From: Idiomarina aquatica
Lineage (GTDB): Bacteria; Pseudomonadota; Gammaproteobacteria; Enterobacterales; Alteromonadaceae
Reading direction: 5' to 3'
NCBI RefSeq assembly: GCF_003987185.1
Contig: NZ_PIPS01000001.1
Location: 372,001 to 436,000 of the forward strand
DNA: 64,000 nucleotides
The notes beneath the pieces were generated by a model that worked only from the letters and a program-made list of their open reading frames with translations, had not been told where the DNA came from and did not search any database. The position numbers and the translations under genes are program-made. Positions 1 through 8,531 of the stretch are shown one piece after another. The first letter of the stretch is position 1. Each line of letters starts with the position of its first letter.

Positions 1-152
1 AAGGGTTATCGGATGCTTGTTTGCAGGCCGCTGATCAACGTTGGTCATTATCGGCGTTGACATTACCTCATCCGCTGGTGAGAGTCATCGTCGCTGAAAG
101 CTTGTACCGGGCCTGGAGCTTAAATACTAACCATCCCTACCATCGGGAATAA
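1..152 (+). CDS. rlmH: RlmH, 23S rRNA pseudouridine-1915 N3-methyltransferase (3' end only)
   Basis: Reading from base 3, the first 152 bases give the last 49 residues of an RlmH-like SPOUT methyltransferase, ending in a TAA stop at 150-152. The C-terminus contains [19 protein letters not shown] and ends NHPYHRE, which closely matches the end of E. coli RlmH (YbeA) as I remember it. RlmH methylates pseudouridine 1915 in helix 69 of 23S rRNA on assembled 70S ribosomes; the C-terminal tail seen here belongs to the trefoil-knot cofactor-binding fold. The gene sits 18 bases before mrdA, the same rlmH-mrdA-rodA order as in E. coli. The start and most of the gene lie outside the window. Confidence 0.93.
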   Translation, partial: GLSDACLQAADQRWSLSALTLPHPLVRVIVAESLYRAWSLNTNHPYHRE

Positions 153-170
153 TCGGAACAGCAAGCCCTA

Positions 171-2063
171 ATGCGAACGCGCACACCGATTCGAGATACA
201 GAAGGTGAATCTAATCTCTTTGCCCGCCGGGTGTTCGTGGCTATCGCGATCATTACGGCGGTGTTTATGTTGTTGATCGGTAACCTCTATCACCTGCAGG
301 TAGAGGAACACACCGAACTGCAAACGCGCTCGAACGATAATCGCATTAAACTGCTGCCACTGGCGCCCAACCGGGGTCTAATTTATGACCGTAACGGCGT
401 TCTGCTGGCGGAAAACATCCCCATTTTCAGTCTCGATGTTATCCCCGAAGAAATTGACGACCTTGACCAGACCATTGCCGAGTTACAACAGATATTGACC
501 ATCGATGATGATGACCTCGAGCAGTTTCGGCGCAATTTAAAAGGTCAGCGCCGGTTCAATAACGTCACCCTGCTGGACAATCTCAATGAGCAACAGGTTG
601 CCACCTTCGCCACTCATCAGCACCGTTTTCCCGGTGTCAGCATCGAAGCGCGACTGGTACGACACTACCCTTACGATGATTTGTTGACGCACGTGGTTGG
701 CTACGTCGCGAAGATTAACCGTCGTGACGTTGAACGCCTGAAGCAAGACGGTGAACTGGCCAATTATGCGGCCAGCCGCACCATTGGTAAGCTCGGTATC
801 GAGAAGTATTATGAAAGCGAACTGCACGGCGAAGTTGGCTACCAACGCGTTGAAGTCAACAACCGTGGACGGGCGGTGCGCACACTCAGCACCGAGGCAC
901 CGACGCCCGGTCAGGATGTGGTGCTGGAACTGGATATTGAACTGCAAAAAAAGGCGACTGAAATTCTCGGAGATCGACGCGGTTCCATCATCCTGATGGA
1001 TGCCAAAACCGGCGGCCTGTTAGCCATGGCCAGTACCCCAAGTTACAACGCCAACTGGTTTGTGAATGGCATCAGTGTAAAACGTTATCAGTCGCTGTTG
1101 CGCTCCAAAGACAGTCCGCTACTGAATCGTGCAACTCAGGGTGGTTATCCGCCAGCCTCGACGATTAAGCCACACATCGGTCTGCTGGGCCTCGAAGAAG
1201 GCACCATTACCCCGACCAGCCGTATCTGGGATCCGGGTTGGTTCGAGATTAAAGGCGTCGACCGCCGCTACCGAGACTGGCTGTCGTGGGGACACGGCTG
1301 GGTCAATATCAACAGCGCCATCGCCGAGAGTTGCGATACGTTTTATTATGATCTGGCGTTAAAACTTGGCGTCGACAAGATTTCCGGCTTTATGACCCAA
1401 TTTGGCTTTGGTGAAAAAACCGGCATCGATATCCATGAAGAAATTCCGGCTCTGATGCCGTCCCGCGGTTGGAAAAGAGCTCGTTACAATCAACCCTGGT
1501 ACGCCGGTGAAACACTGTCTGTCGGTATCGGCCAAAGTTACTGGACGGCAACACCGATGCAATTGATCGCGGCAACCGCCGCTATTGCCAACGAGGGTGA
1601 ACAAGTGATACCCCGCCTATTACGCGGCTTTGGCAATATTACCGATTTGGACCCGGCTGAACCCGGCTATAAACGCCCGGTGGTGATTTCTGACAACAAC
1701 CACTGGCAGGTCATTAAAGACGCGATGCAGGACGTTAATATGGGGGCCAAGGGCTCGGCACGACGAGCGTTTGAAGACGCTCCCTACAGTTCGGCCGGCA
1801 AAACCGGAACCGCGCAGGTCGTTAACCTGGGCGAAGACGAAGAATACGTGGCTGAAGAGATCGCCGAACAATACCGGGATAACGCCATGTACGTAGGCTA
1901 TGCCCCGGCAGATGATCCGCAGGTGGTGATTGCCGTGGCGATGGAAAACGTGATTGGCGGTGGTGGCAGTGTTGCCGCACCGGCGGCACGGGAAATGCTG
2001 GATAGCTGGTACCAACGCTATCAGTTGGTAACCGATGAGGGGCTGGCCAATGCTGACGACTGA
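171..2063 (+). CDS. mrdA: Penicillin-binding protein 2, peptidoglycan DD-transpeptidase of the elongasome
   Basis: Class B penicillin-binding protein of 630 residues, close to E. coli PBP2 (633). One N-terminal membrane anchor lies at about residues 20-42, followed by the PBP dimerisation domain and a C-terminal transpeptidase domain. The three active-site motifs are visible: STIK with the acylated serine at residue 330, SCD in AESCDTFYYD, and KTGT at 544-547. It crosslinks peptidoglycan in the periplasm during lateral wall growth and partners the SEDS glycosyltransferase RodA, whose gene starts inside the last codons of this one (14-base overlap). That overlap suggests translational coupling. 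ATG start; no strong Shine-Dalgarno is obvious. Confidence 0.97.
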   Translation: MRTRTPIRDTEGESNLFARRVFVAIAIITAVFMLLIGNLYHLQVEEHTELQTRSNDNRIKLLPLAPNRGLIYDRNGVLLAENIPIFSLDVIPEEIDDLDQTIAELQQILTIDDDDLEQFRRNLKGQRRFNNVTLLDNLNEQQVATFATHQHRFPGVSIEARLVRHYPYDDLLTHVVGYVAKINRRDVERLKQDGELANYAASRTIGKLGIEKYYESELHGEVGYQRVEVNNRGRAVRTLSTEAPTPGQDVVLELDIELQKKATEILGDRRGSIILMDAKTGGLLAMASTPSYNANWFVNGISVKRYQSLLRSKDSPLLNRATQGGYPPASTIKPHIGLLGLEEGTITPTSRIWDPGWFEIKGVDRRYRDWLSWGHGWVNINSAIAESCDTFYYDLALKLGVDKISGFMTQFGFGEKTGIDIHEEIPALMPSRGWKRARYNQPWYAGETLSVGIGQSYWTATPMQLIAATAAIANEGEQVIPRLLRGFGNITDLDPAEPGYKRPVVISDNNHWQVIKDAMQDVNMGAKGSARRAFEDAPYSSAGKTGTAQVVNLGEDEEYVAEEIAEQYRDNAMYVGYAPADDPQVVIAVAMENVIGGGGSVAAPAAREMLDSWYQRYQLVTDEGLANADD

Positions 2064-3165
2064 AGAACGCCAACGTAACCCGTTGCTGAAAAAGCTCCAT
2101 ATCGACGGTCCGCTGTTGCTGGGCCTATTGGCTCTGGCCGTCATCAGTTTGTTTGTGATTTACAGTGCCGGTGGCGAAAACGAGGATCTGGTGATGCGTC
2201 AGGTCATTCGTATTGGTGCCGCCTTTGTCGGTATGTTTATCCTGGCGCAATTACCGCCGCGGTTCTTCGAAAAATTCTCTCCCATTCTGTATGGCATTGG
2301 TCTGTTATTGCTGGTGGCCGTGTTATTGGTCGGCGAAGTCGGCAAAGGCGCACAGCGCTGGTTGGACATTGGTCCGGTTACCATTCAGCCGTCCGAGCTG
2401 ATGAAACTGGCGGTGCCGATGATGCTGGCGTGGTTTATTAATCGCCGCGCTATTCCGCCACGGCTGGGGCGCCTGTTGCTGGCCGTAGGGCTGGTACTGG
2501 CACCGGTATTACTGATCGCCAAACAGCCGGATCTCGGCACCTCACTGCTGGTCGCTAGCGCTGGGATTTTTGTGATTTTCCTGGCCGGTTTGAGTTGGCG
2601 TCTGATTGCCGTGGCAGCGGCGTTAGTCGGCGCTTTCGCACCGGTATTATGGCTCTACCTGATGCATGACTATCAGCGTCAGCGAGTACTAACCTTTCTC
2701 AACCCGGAGCGCGACCCGCTCGGTGCCGGCTACCACATTATCCAGTCGAAAATAGCGATCGGCTCCGGAGGCATTGACGGTAAAGGCTGGCTCCAGGGCA
2801 CGCAATCGCAACTGGAGTTTTTGCCCGAACGCCACACCGATTTTATTTTTTCCGTGTTCAGCGAAGAGTTCGGTCTGACCGGCGTGGTATTATTACTGGC
2901 GCTGTATGGCTTTGTTATCATGCGCGGCTTAATCATTTCTCTGCGTGCACAAGATATCTTCAGCAAGTTGCTGGGGGGCGCACTAACGCTGACCTTTTTC
3001 GTGTATGTTTTTGTAAATATTGGCATGGTCTCTGGATTACTGCCGGTGGTCGGGGTACCTTTACCGTTAATCAGTTATGGTGGTACATCGATGGTGACGA
3101 TTTTAGCCGGATTTGGCATCCTGATGTCGATAGCCACTCATCACCGACTGATCATCAACCAATAA
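2050..3165 (+). CDS. rodA: RodA, SEDS-family peptidoglycan glycosyltransferase
   Basis: Integral membrane SEDS protein of about 371 residues with some ten hydrophobic segments. It polymerises glycan strands from lipid II together with PBP2. Family signatures include the loop LPERHTDFIF, with the conserved acidic residue near the end of the large periplasmic loop, and the C-terminal LPLISYGGTSM. I chose the ATG at 2050 (MLTTEERQ), which matches the short cytoplasmic N-terminus of relatives; an in-frame start at 2035 is also possible but would lie deeper inside mrdA. It is followed after 17 bases by mltB, giving a compact mrdA-rodA-mltB-rlpA wall-synthesis operon. Confidence 0.96.
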   Translation: MLTTEERQRNPLLKKLHIDGPLLLGLLALAVISLFVIYSAGGENEDLVMRQVIRIGAAFVGMFILAQLPPRFFEKFSPILYGIGLLLLVAVLLVGEVGKGAQRWLDIGPVTIQPSELMKLAVPMMLAWFINRRAIPPRLGRLLLAVGLVLAPVLLIAKQPDLGTSLLVASAGIFVIFLAGLSWRLIAVAAALVGAFAPVLWLYLMHDYQRQRVLTFLNPERDPLGAGYHIIQSKIAIGSGGIDGKGWLQGTQSQLEFLPERHTDFIFSVFSEEFGLTGVVLLLALYGFVIMRGLIISLRAQDIFSKLLGGALTLTFFVYVFVNIGMVSGLLPVVGVPLPLISYGGTSMVTILAGFGILMSIATHHRLIINQ

Positions 3166-3182
3166 TAACAACGGAAAAGATT

Positions 3183-4169
3183 ATGTGCGCACTGCAATGG
3201 TTTAAGAACACCGCGCTGGCGACCGCCCTGCTGTCGGTCAGCAGTTTAAGCCTGGCTCAACAAACAGATGCTAACGTCGAAGCCTTTATTCAGGAACAGG
3301 TTGAACAACATCAGCTGGACGAACAGCAAGTTCGCCGCTGGCTGGCTCAGGCCGAGAAAAACGAACAAGTGCTGGAAGCCATTCAGCGTCCATGGGAAGC
3401 CAAACCCTGGTATCAGTATTATCCTATTTTCCTCACCGACAAGCGGCTTAACGCCGGACTGTCGTTTTGGCAACAGCACCAGCAAACACTGCAACGTGCT
3501 GAGCAGGAGTTTGGTGTACCGGCGCAGATTATTGTCGCCATTATTGGCATCGAAACCTTTTACGGCAGCTACCTGGGCAAGTATCCGGTGCTCGACTCAC
3601 TTTACACCCTGGCCTTCCACTACCCGCCACGGGCAAAATTTTTTCGCTCTGAGCTGAGTGAGTACCTGCGGCTGGCGAAGGCCGAACAATGGCCGGTGAA
3701 AGAACAATTAGGCTCTTATGCAGGCGCTATGGGCCTTGGTCAATTTATTTCATCGAGCTACCGCCATTACGCGGTTGATTTTGACAACGACGGCAAGCGT
3801 AACATCATCAGCAACCCGGTCGATGCCATCGGTAGCGTCGCCAATTATTTTGCCCGACACCGCTGGCAGGCTGGCGAGCCTATTGCTCACAAACCCAATC
3901 AGCAGCAAGATTGGGCTGCCGTAGCCAGCAGCGGCATGAAACCTGATACGACAGTTGCGGAACTGCGTAAGGCCGGGTTAGAGATCGACGCCAGCTATGA
4001 CGGCGAGCAGGCCGTTAAAGTGTTGCAGTTTGAAACCGAAGACGGTTACGAATATTGGCTTGGTTTTGATAATTTCTACGCCATTACCCGTTATAACCAC
4101 AGCCCGCTCTACGCCATGGTCGCCTATCAGCTGAGCGAGCAGTTACGCCAACAGCACCGTAAGGACTGA
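3183..4169 (+). CDS. mltB: MltB, lytic murein transglycosylase B
   Basis: Protein of 328 residues with an N-terminal signal peptide (hydrophobic core ending near SLAQQ, residues about 1-25) and a SLT-2/MltB catalytic domain. The catalytic glutamate is E124 in GIETFYGSY, and SYAGAMGLGQFI is the substrate-groove signature of the family. It cleaves the MurNAc-GlcNAc bond with formation of 1,6-anhydro-MurNAc, opening the sacculus for insertion. I see no lipobox cysteine after the signal sequence, so this form looks periplasmic rather than lipid-anchored, unlike E. coli MltB. Its stop TGA overlaps the ATG of rlpA, indicating co-translation. Confidence 0.93.
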   Translation: MCALQWFKNTALATALLSVSSLSLAQQTDANVEAFIQEQVEQHQLDEQQVRRWLAQAEKNEQVLEAIQRPWEAKPWYQYYPIFLTDKRLNAGLSFWQQHQQTLQRAEQEFGVPAQIIVAIIGIETFYGSYLGKYPVLDSLYTLAFHYPPRAKFFRSELSEYLRLAKAEQWPVKEQLGSYAGAMGLGQFISSSYRHYAVDFDNDGKRNIISNPVDAIGSVANYFARHRWQAGEPIAHKPNQQQDWAAVASSGMKPDTTVAELRKAGLEIDASYDGEQAVKVLQFETEDGYEYWLGFDNFYAITRYNHSPLYAMVAYQLSEQLRQQHRKD

Positions 4170-4939
4170 TGATGCGTACCCTTGCCCTGGTTAGTCTGTT
4201 ATCGTGTTTGTTGCTGGCTGGCTGTAGCCAGACCCAAAGCCGTTACAGCCAACGCCATGACAGCGCGCCGACGCGCTTACCGACGCCGGCGGAACTGCAG
4301 GACGCAATTCCGGTTCCAGAACCACCGAGTCCACAGGGCAACGCCGATTATCAGGTGTTAGGGCAGCAGTATCAGGTATTGGACAGCGCGGCCGGCTTTA
4401 CCGAAACCGGCATCGCGTCCTGGTACGGCAATAAGTTTCATGGCCATTTAACTTCAAATGGCGAATATTATGATATGTACAGCATGACCGCTGCCCACAA
4501 GCATCTGCCGCTGCCCAGCTACGTGCGCGTAACACACTTAGAAAACGGCAAATCCGTGGTGGTGCGGGTAAATGATCGCGGCCCTTTCCATCCGCAACGG
4601 GTCATCGATCTGTCTTTTGCTGCCGCCTATAAGCTCGATATGCTCGATACCGGCACGGCGCCGGTACGGGTCGAGGCCATCGAATTTAAGTCCCCTTTAC
4701 AAGGGCACGAATACTATATCCAACTGGTTGCTTCCTCCAATCCCGATAAGCTGCAGAAAATCAGCGCTGAGTTACCGCAAGACTGGCAAAAGCTTGCAAC
4801 TACTGAGCAAAAAAATGGTCTATACAAACTGTTGCTTGGGCCTTATCCACAGGCACAGGCAAACCGAACCTTACAACGCGTAAGATCGCAGGGGTTTCCA
4901 CGGGCCTTTCGTGTTAAAAGCACGCAAATTAGCCCATAG
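4169..4939 (+). CDS. rlpA: RlpA, septal ring lytic transglycosylase lipoprotein (DPBB + SPOR)
   Basis: Lipoprotein of 256 residues. The N-terminus MMRTLALVSLLS runs into LLAGC, a clear lipobox. The double-psi beta-barrel domain follows (GIASWYGNKFHG, then VRVNDRGPF and RVIDLSFAAA), and a C-terminal SPOR domain (about 180-256, YYIQLVASSN) binds denuded glycan at septa. Homologues cleave peptide-free glycan strands; the DRGPF loop holds the conserved catalytic-type aspartate. The first ATG at 4169 overlaps the mltB stop; the ATG at 4172 would serve equally and removes one residue. Last gene of the mrdA-rodA-mltB-rlpA run. Confidence 0.94.
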   Translation: MMRTLALVSLLSCLLLAGCSQTQSRYSQRHDSAPTRLPTPAELQDAIPVPEPPSPQGNADYQVLGQQYQVLDSAAGFTETGIASWYGNKFHGHLTSNGEYYDMYSMTAAHKHLPLPSYVRVTHLENGKSVVVRVNDRGPFHPQRVIDLSFAAAYKLDMLDTGTAPVRVEAIEFKSPLQGHEYYIQLVASSNPDKLQKISAELPQDWQKLATTEQKNGLYKLLLGPYPQAQANRTLQRVRSQGFPRAFRVKSTQISP

Positions 4940-4943
4940 CAAA

Positions 4944-4972
4944 CTGACGCCAAGGCGCAGAAGTGGTATACT
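4944..4972 (+). promoter_or_regulatory. Sigma-70-type promoter for dacA
   Basis: A -35 element CTGACG (4944-4949) is separated by exactly 17 bases from a -10 element TATACT (4967-4972), just after the rlpA stop and 43 bases before the dacA start. It gives dacA-ybeD a transcription start separate from the upstream wall operon. The assignment rests on consensus match only. Confidence 0.6.
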
Positions 4973-5014
4973 CCGCGGTCAAAATTATTTCGTGCTCTTA
5001 ACCGATAAATAAAG

Positions 5015-6184
5015 ATGATAAAGCCCATGCATAAATTAGTTTCTGCTTTTGTCTCCACCGTTGTTTTGGCGGTTTCCACGGTCACTTACGCGCAATCGTT
5101 TGTACCCGATCCTCCGGCGGTTAACGCAAAGGCCTACATCTTGATCGATCACACCACCGGCAAAGTACTGGCGCAGGGAAACGCGGACGAGTCGTTGCCG
5201 CCGGCCAGCCTGACCAAAATGATGACCAGCTACATCATCGGTAAAGAAATTCAGGAAGGCCGTATCAGCCCGGCGGATCAAGTGACCATCAGTGAAAACG
5301 CCTGGGCGAAAAATTTCCCGGAATCATCAAAAATGTTTATCGAAGTGGGTAAACAGGTTTCTGTTGCGGATCTGAATAAAGGCATCATCATCTCGTCCGG
5401 TAACGACGCCTGCGTGGCCATGGCAGAACACATCGCCGGCAGCGAAGATGCCTTTGCGTCATTGATGAATACCTACGCGCAGGAACTGGGTATGACCAAC
5501 AGTCACTTTGCCAACAGCCACGGCTTGCCTGATCCAGAGCAATACGTGTCTGCCCGTGATATGGCAACATTGGCCAGCGCGCTGATTGAGGATACTCCGG
5601 AAGAGTATGCGCTCTACGCCGAAAAGTCTTTTACCTATAACAACATTAAACAATACAACCGTAACTCATTGTTGTGGGATCGTAGCCTTAACGTCGATGG
5701 CATCAAAACCGGCCATACCAATGAAGCCGGCTACAGCCTGGTGACTTCCGCCGTTGAAGGTGACACGCGCCTGATTTCTGTGGTTATGGGCACCAGCAGC
5801 GAACAGGCACGTAAGGTAGAAAGCAAAAAACTGCTCAACTACGGGTTCCGTTACTTTGAAACCATCACCGCCTATGAAGCCGGTGAAAGTTTTGTATCAC
5901 ACCGCATCTGGGGTGGCGATATCGATCAGGTCGAACTCGGAATCAGCGAAGACGTTGTCATTACCCTGCCTAAGGGTCAGCGTGATCAACTGGACGCCAA
6001 CTTTGAGTTAAACCAAGAGTTACAGGCGCCGCTGGCACAGGGCGAAAACGTTGGTACGGTTTATCTACAACTGGGTGGCGAAGACGTTGCATCGTTCCCG
6101 TTAGTCACCCTGCAAGCGGTCGAGGAAGGCGGTTTGTTTAAGCAGGCAATGGACTATATTAAGCGTAAGTTTTCGGAAGAATGA
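5015..6184 (+). CDS. dacA: PBP5, D-alanyl-D-alanine carboxypeptidase
   Basis: Low-molecular-weight penicillin-binding protein of 389 residues. A signal peptide (cleavage near TYAQS, residue about 26) is followed by a serine DD-peptidase domain with SLTK at residues 65-68, SGN in SSGNDAC and KTG in GIKTGHTNEAG. A C-terminal beta-rich domain and a terminal amphipathic stretch (FKQAMDYIKRKF) follow; the latter should anchor it to the outer face of the inner membrane. It trims pentapeptides and so controls crosslinking. ATGs at 5015 and 5027 are both usable. The second gives a more standard signal peptide (MHKLVSAF). It has its own promoter and is followed after 12 bases by ybeD, the classical dacA-ybeD-lipB order. 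Confidence 0.96.
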   Translation: MIKPMHKLVSAFVSTVVLAVSTVTYAQSFVPDPPAVNAKAYILIDHTTGKVLAQGNADESLPPASLTKMMTSYIIGKEIQEGRISPADQVTISENAWAKNFPESSKMFIEVGKQVSVADLNKGIIISSGNDACVAMAEHIAGSEDAFASLMNTYAQELGMTNSHFANSHGLPDPEQYVSARDMATLASALIEDTPEEYALYAEKSFTYNNIKQYNRNSLLWDRSLNVDGIKTGHTNEAGYSLVTSAVEGDTRLISVVMGTSSEQARKVESKKLLNYGFRYFETITAYEAGESFVSHRIWGGDIDQVELGISEDVVITLPKGQRDQLDANFELNQELQAPLAQGENVGTVYLQLGGEDVASFPLVTLQAVEEGGLFKQAMDYIKRKFSEE

Positions 6185-6196
6185 GGTCGTTAACAG

Positions 6197-6463
6197 ATGC
6201 AAAAGACACGCTTTGACGAATTGGTCGACTTCCCCTGCCACTTTACCTTTAAAGTGATGGGGGTGGCGACACCAAGCCTTCCCGATCAAGTCGTGGAAGT
6301 ACTTCAGCAACATGCTCCGGGCGATTACAGCCCCTCGGTAAAACCGAGCAGTAAGGGTAATTATCACTCGGTCTCGGTCTCGGTAAAGGTTGAGAGTCAA
6401 CAACATATCGAGATTCTCTACCGTTCCCTGGCCGACATCGAAGATGTCCGCTATGTCTTATAA
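6197..6463 (+). CDS. ybeD: YbeD-family DUF493 protein
   Basis: Small cytosolic protein of 88 residues, matching the length and pattern of E. coli YbeD (DUF493): [17 protein letters not shown] at the start and a C-terminal [14 protein letters not shown]. The family has an ACT-like alpha/beta fold, and its position between dacA and lipB is strongly conserved, but its molecular role is not established; regulation of lipoate metabolism has been suggested from its neighbourhood. Followed directly by a stem-loop at 6465. Confidence 0.93.
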   Translation: MQKTRFDELVDFPCHFTFKVMGVATPSLPDQVVEVLQQHAPGDYSPSVKPSSKGNYHSVSVSVKVESQQHIEILYRSLADIEDVRYVL

Positions 6464-6464
6464 C

Positions 6465-6488
6465 GCTAGAGCCTAATAAGGCTCTAGC
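6465..6488 (+). terminator. Perfect 9-bp stem-loop between ybeD and lipB
   Basis: GCTAGAGCC (6465-6473) and GGCTCTAGC (6480-6488) form a perfect stem around a TAATAA loop, one base after the ybeD stop. No T-run follows, so it is not a canonical intrinsic terminator; it may stabilise the dacA-ybeD mRNA end or weaken read-through into lipB. Confidence 0.55.
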
Positions 6489-6508
6489 CGTGCCCCGTCC
6501 AACTGCGA

Positions 6509-6514
6509 TATACT
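6509..6514 (+). promoter_or_regulatory. -10 element of a possible lipB promoter
   Basis: TATACT lies 7 bases before the lipB ATG. No good -35 is visible at 16-18 bases upstream. If used, transcription would begin at or within a base or two of the ATG, giving a leaderless lipB mRNA. There is no Shine-Dalgarno in the intervening bases (AACACC). Confidence 0.35.
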
Positions 6515-6520
6515 AACACC

Positions 6521-7186
6521 ATGCCCGAACAATTAATCATTCGCCAACTCGGTCGTCAAGCTTACGAACCGGTCTGGCATGCCATGCAAGAATTTACCGA
6601 TCAGCGTGATGCCGATACGGTCGATGAACTGTGGATTGTTGAACATGACCCGGTATTTACCCAGGGGCAGGCAGGCAAAGCGGAGCATGTCTTAGCTCCC
6701 GGCGATATTCCGGTGGTGCAGGTTGATCGTGGCGGTCAGGTGACCTATCACGGCCCCGGCCAGCTGGTCATATACTTCCTGCTCGACATCCGTCGCCTGA
6801 GTATGGGCGTTCGACAACTGGTCAACAGCATCGAAAATACCATCATTGACGGACTTGCGGATTATGACATCAACGCGAATGCCCGCCGTGATGCGCCGGG
6901 CGTATACGTCGACGGTGATAAAGTCTGTTCATTAGGCCTTCGCATTCGCCGTGGCTGTTCCTTCCACGGCCTGGCTCTGAACGTCAATATGGACATGGAG
7001 CCGTTTTCACGCATTAACCCCTGTGGTCTGACTGGAATAAAAATGGTTCAGACCCGCGACCTTGGCGGACCTAATAGCTTCGACGAGGCGGCAGAGGTGG
7101 TAGTCAATCATTTTATCAAACGGATTGGCTACCAAAATACTCAACACCAAACAGGACTCGCAAAAGATTATGTCAAAGCCAGTTAG
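6521..7186 (+). CDS. lipB: LipB, octanoyl-[ACP]:protein N-octanoyltransferase
   Basis: Protein of 221 residues that transfers octanoate from acyl carrier protein to the lipoyl domains of 2-oxoacid dehydrogenases and the glycine cleavage H protein. Family motifs: [12 protein letters not shown] at 70-81, the catalytic-dyad lysine K134 in [19 protein letters not shown], and the catalytic cysteine C168 in INPCG. The ATG at 6521 fits relatives, although no Shine-Dalgarno precedes it. The last 17 bases overlap the start of lipA, the next enzyme of the pathway, so the two are probably translationally coupled. Confidence 0.96.
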   Translation: MPEQLIIRQLGRQAYEPVWHAMQEFTDQRDADTVDELWIVEHDPVFTQGQAGKAEHVLAPGDIPVVQVDRGGQVTYHGPGQLVIYFLLDIRRLSMGVRQLVNSIENTIIDGLADYDINANARRDAPGVYVDGDKVCSLGLRIRRGCSFHGLALNVNMDMEPFSRINPCGLTGIKMVQTRDLGGPNSFDEAAEVVVNHFIKRIGYQNTQHQTGLAKDYVKAS

Positions 7187-8135
7187 AGTAGAACCCGGCG
7201 TCAAAATGCGCGATGCCGACAAAATGGCACTGATCCCAGTACAAATCGTACCAACTGAGCGCGATCAAATGTTGCGCAAGCCGTCCTGGCTGAAGGTGAA
7301 ACTGCCTTCGAATACCCAACGCATTGATGAAATTAAGCAGGCGATGCGTAGCCACGGCTTGCATTCTGTCTGTGAGGAAGCCTCCTGCCCTAACCTGCCG
7401 GAATGTTTTAATCACGGCACAGCCAGCTTTATGATCCTCGGCGATATTTGTACGCGCCGTTGTCCATTCTGTGACGTGGCTCACGGCCGGCCATTAGCGC
7501 CGGATCCGGAAGAGCCGGTAAAACTGGGCAAAACCATTCGCGACATGAAGGTTAAGTACGTGGTGATCACGTCCGTTGACCGTGATGATTTGCGTGACGG
7601 CGGTGCTCAGCACTTCGCCGACTGTGTGCGCGAAATTCGCCGTCACAGTGACGGTATTCAGGTCGAAATTCTGGTGCCGGACTTCCGCGGCCGGATGCAA
7701 GTGGCGCTGGATATTCTGAGCAAAGAAGCGCCAGATGTGTTTAACCATAACCTGGAAACGGTGCCACGTCTGTATAAAGCGGCGCGCCCTGGTGCCAACT
7801 ATCAATGGTCACTGGACCTGTTGAAAAATTACAAAGCCGCGCGTCCGGACGTTCGTACCAAATCCGGTTTAATGGTCGGTCTGGGTGAAACCAAAGAAGA
7901 AATTCTGGAAGTGATGCGCGATCTGCGTGAACACGACTGCGATATGCTCACCATTGGTCAGTATTTGCAGCCAAGCCGTCACCATATTCCGGTAGACCGC
8001 TATGTCCACCCGGATGAGTTCGAAGAGCTTCGTGTTGCCGGCGTTGAGATGGGCTTTAGCCACATCGCCAGCGGACCACTGGTACGTTCGTCTTATCACG
8101 CGGATTTGCAGGCCGCCGGCGAAACGGTACGTTAA
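7170..8135 (+). CDS. lipA: LipA, lipoyl synthase (radical SAM)
   Basis: Radical SAM enzyme of 321 residues from the ATG at 7170 ([19 protein letters not shown], the same opening as E. coli LipA). It inserts two sulfurs into protein-bound octanoyl groups. The auxiliary-cluster motif [12 protein letters not shown] and the radical SAM motif [10 protein letters not shown] are both intact, as is the C-terminal RSSYHAD with the serine that ligands the auxiliary cluster. A longer in-frame reading from 7125 exists, but its extra 15 codons lie wholly inside lipB and have no counterpart in relatives. It follows lipB in the second step of lipoate synthesis and is followed after three bases by a MAPEG gene. 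Confidence 0.97.
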   Translation: MSKPVRVEPGVKMRDADKMALIPVQIVPTERDQMLRKPSWLKVKLPSNTQRIDEIKQAMRSHGLHSVCEEASCPNLPECFNHGTASFMILGDICTRRCPFCDVAHGRPLAPDPEEPVKLGKTIRDMKVKYVVITSVDRDDLRDGGAQHFADCVREIRRHSDGIQVEILVPDFRGRMQVALDILSKEAPDVFNHNLETVPRLYKAARPGANYQWSLDLLKNYKAARPDVRTKSGLMVGLGETKEEILEVMRDLREHDCDMLTIGQYLQPSRHHIPVDRYVHPDEFEELRVAGVEMGFSHIASGPLVRSSYHADLQAAGETVR

Positions 8136-8138
8136 ACC

Positions 8139-8531
8139 ATGAACGTGTTGCTCTGGTGCTTGTTGATAGCGGGGTTACTGCCCATTTTAGCGAAAGCCCC
8201 GGTGGTTTATTTTCAAAACCGCGACCGGGGTTACGACAATAAGCACCCGCGTGCTCAGCAACAACGTCTGACCGGTATCGGCGCCCGTGCCGTTGCCGGT
8301 CATTACAATGCCTATGAAGCCTTCCCCCTCTACGCGGCAGCGGTATTGGCTACCATCGCCACCGACCAGGTCAGTGAGCGCGCTATACAGCTCGCCGTTG
8401 CCTTCATTGTGTTACGGGTAGCCTACCACGTGCTGTATTTGCTCAACGCCGATAAACTGCGCTCATTGGTGTGGTTTTTCGCGTTACTGTGTCCGGTACT
8501 GATGCTGGCTCAATTAGCCATTAAAGCCTGA
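8139..8531 (+). CDS. MAPEG-family membrane protein
   Basis: Membrane protein of 130 residues with four hydrophobic helices. The segment RLTGIGARAVAGHYNAYEAF matches the MAPEG superfamily pattern (membrane-associated proteins in eicosanoid and glutathione metabolism), where the N-x-x-E-x-F loop is conserved. Some members bind glutathione; the role of bacterial short forms like this one is unknown. It follows lipA by three bases but has no obvious functional link to lipoate. Its last 22 bases overlap the 3' end of the convergent gene at 8510-9634. Confidence 0.85.
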   Translation: MNVLLWCLLIAGLLPILAKAPVVYFQNRDRGYDNKHPRAQQQRLTGIGARAVAGHYNAYEAFPLYAAAVLATIATDQVSERAIQLAVAFIVLRVAYHVLYLLNADKLRSLVWFFALLCPVLMLAQLAIKA

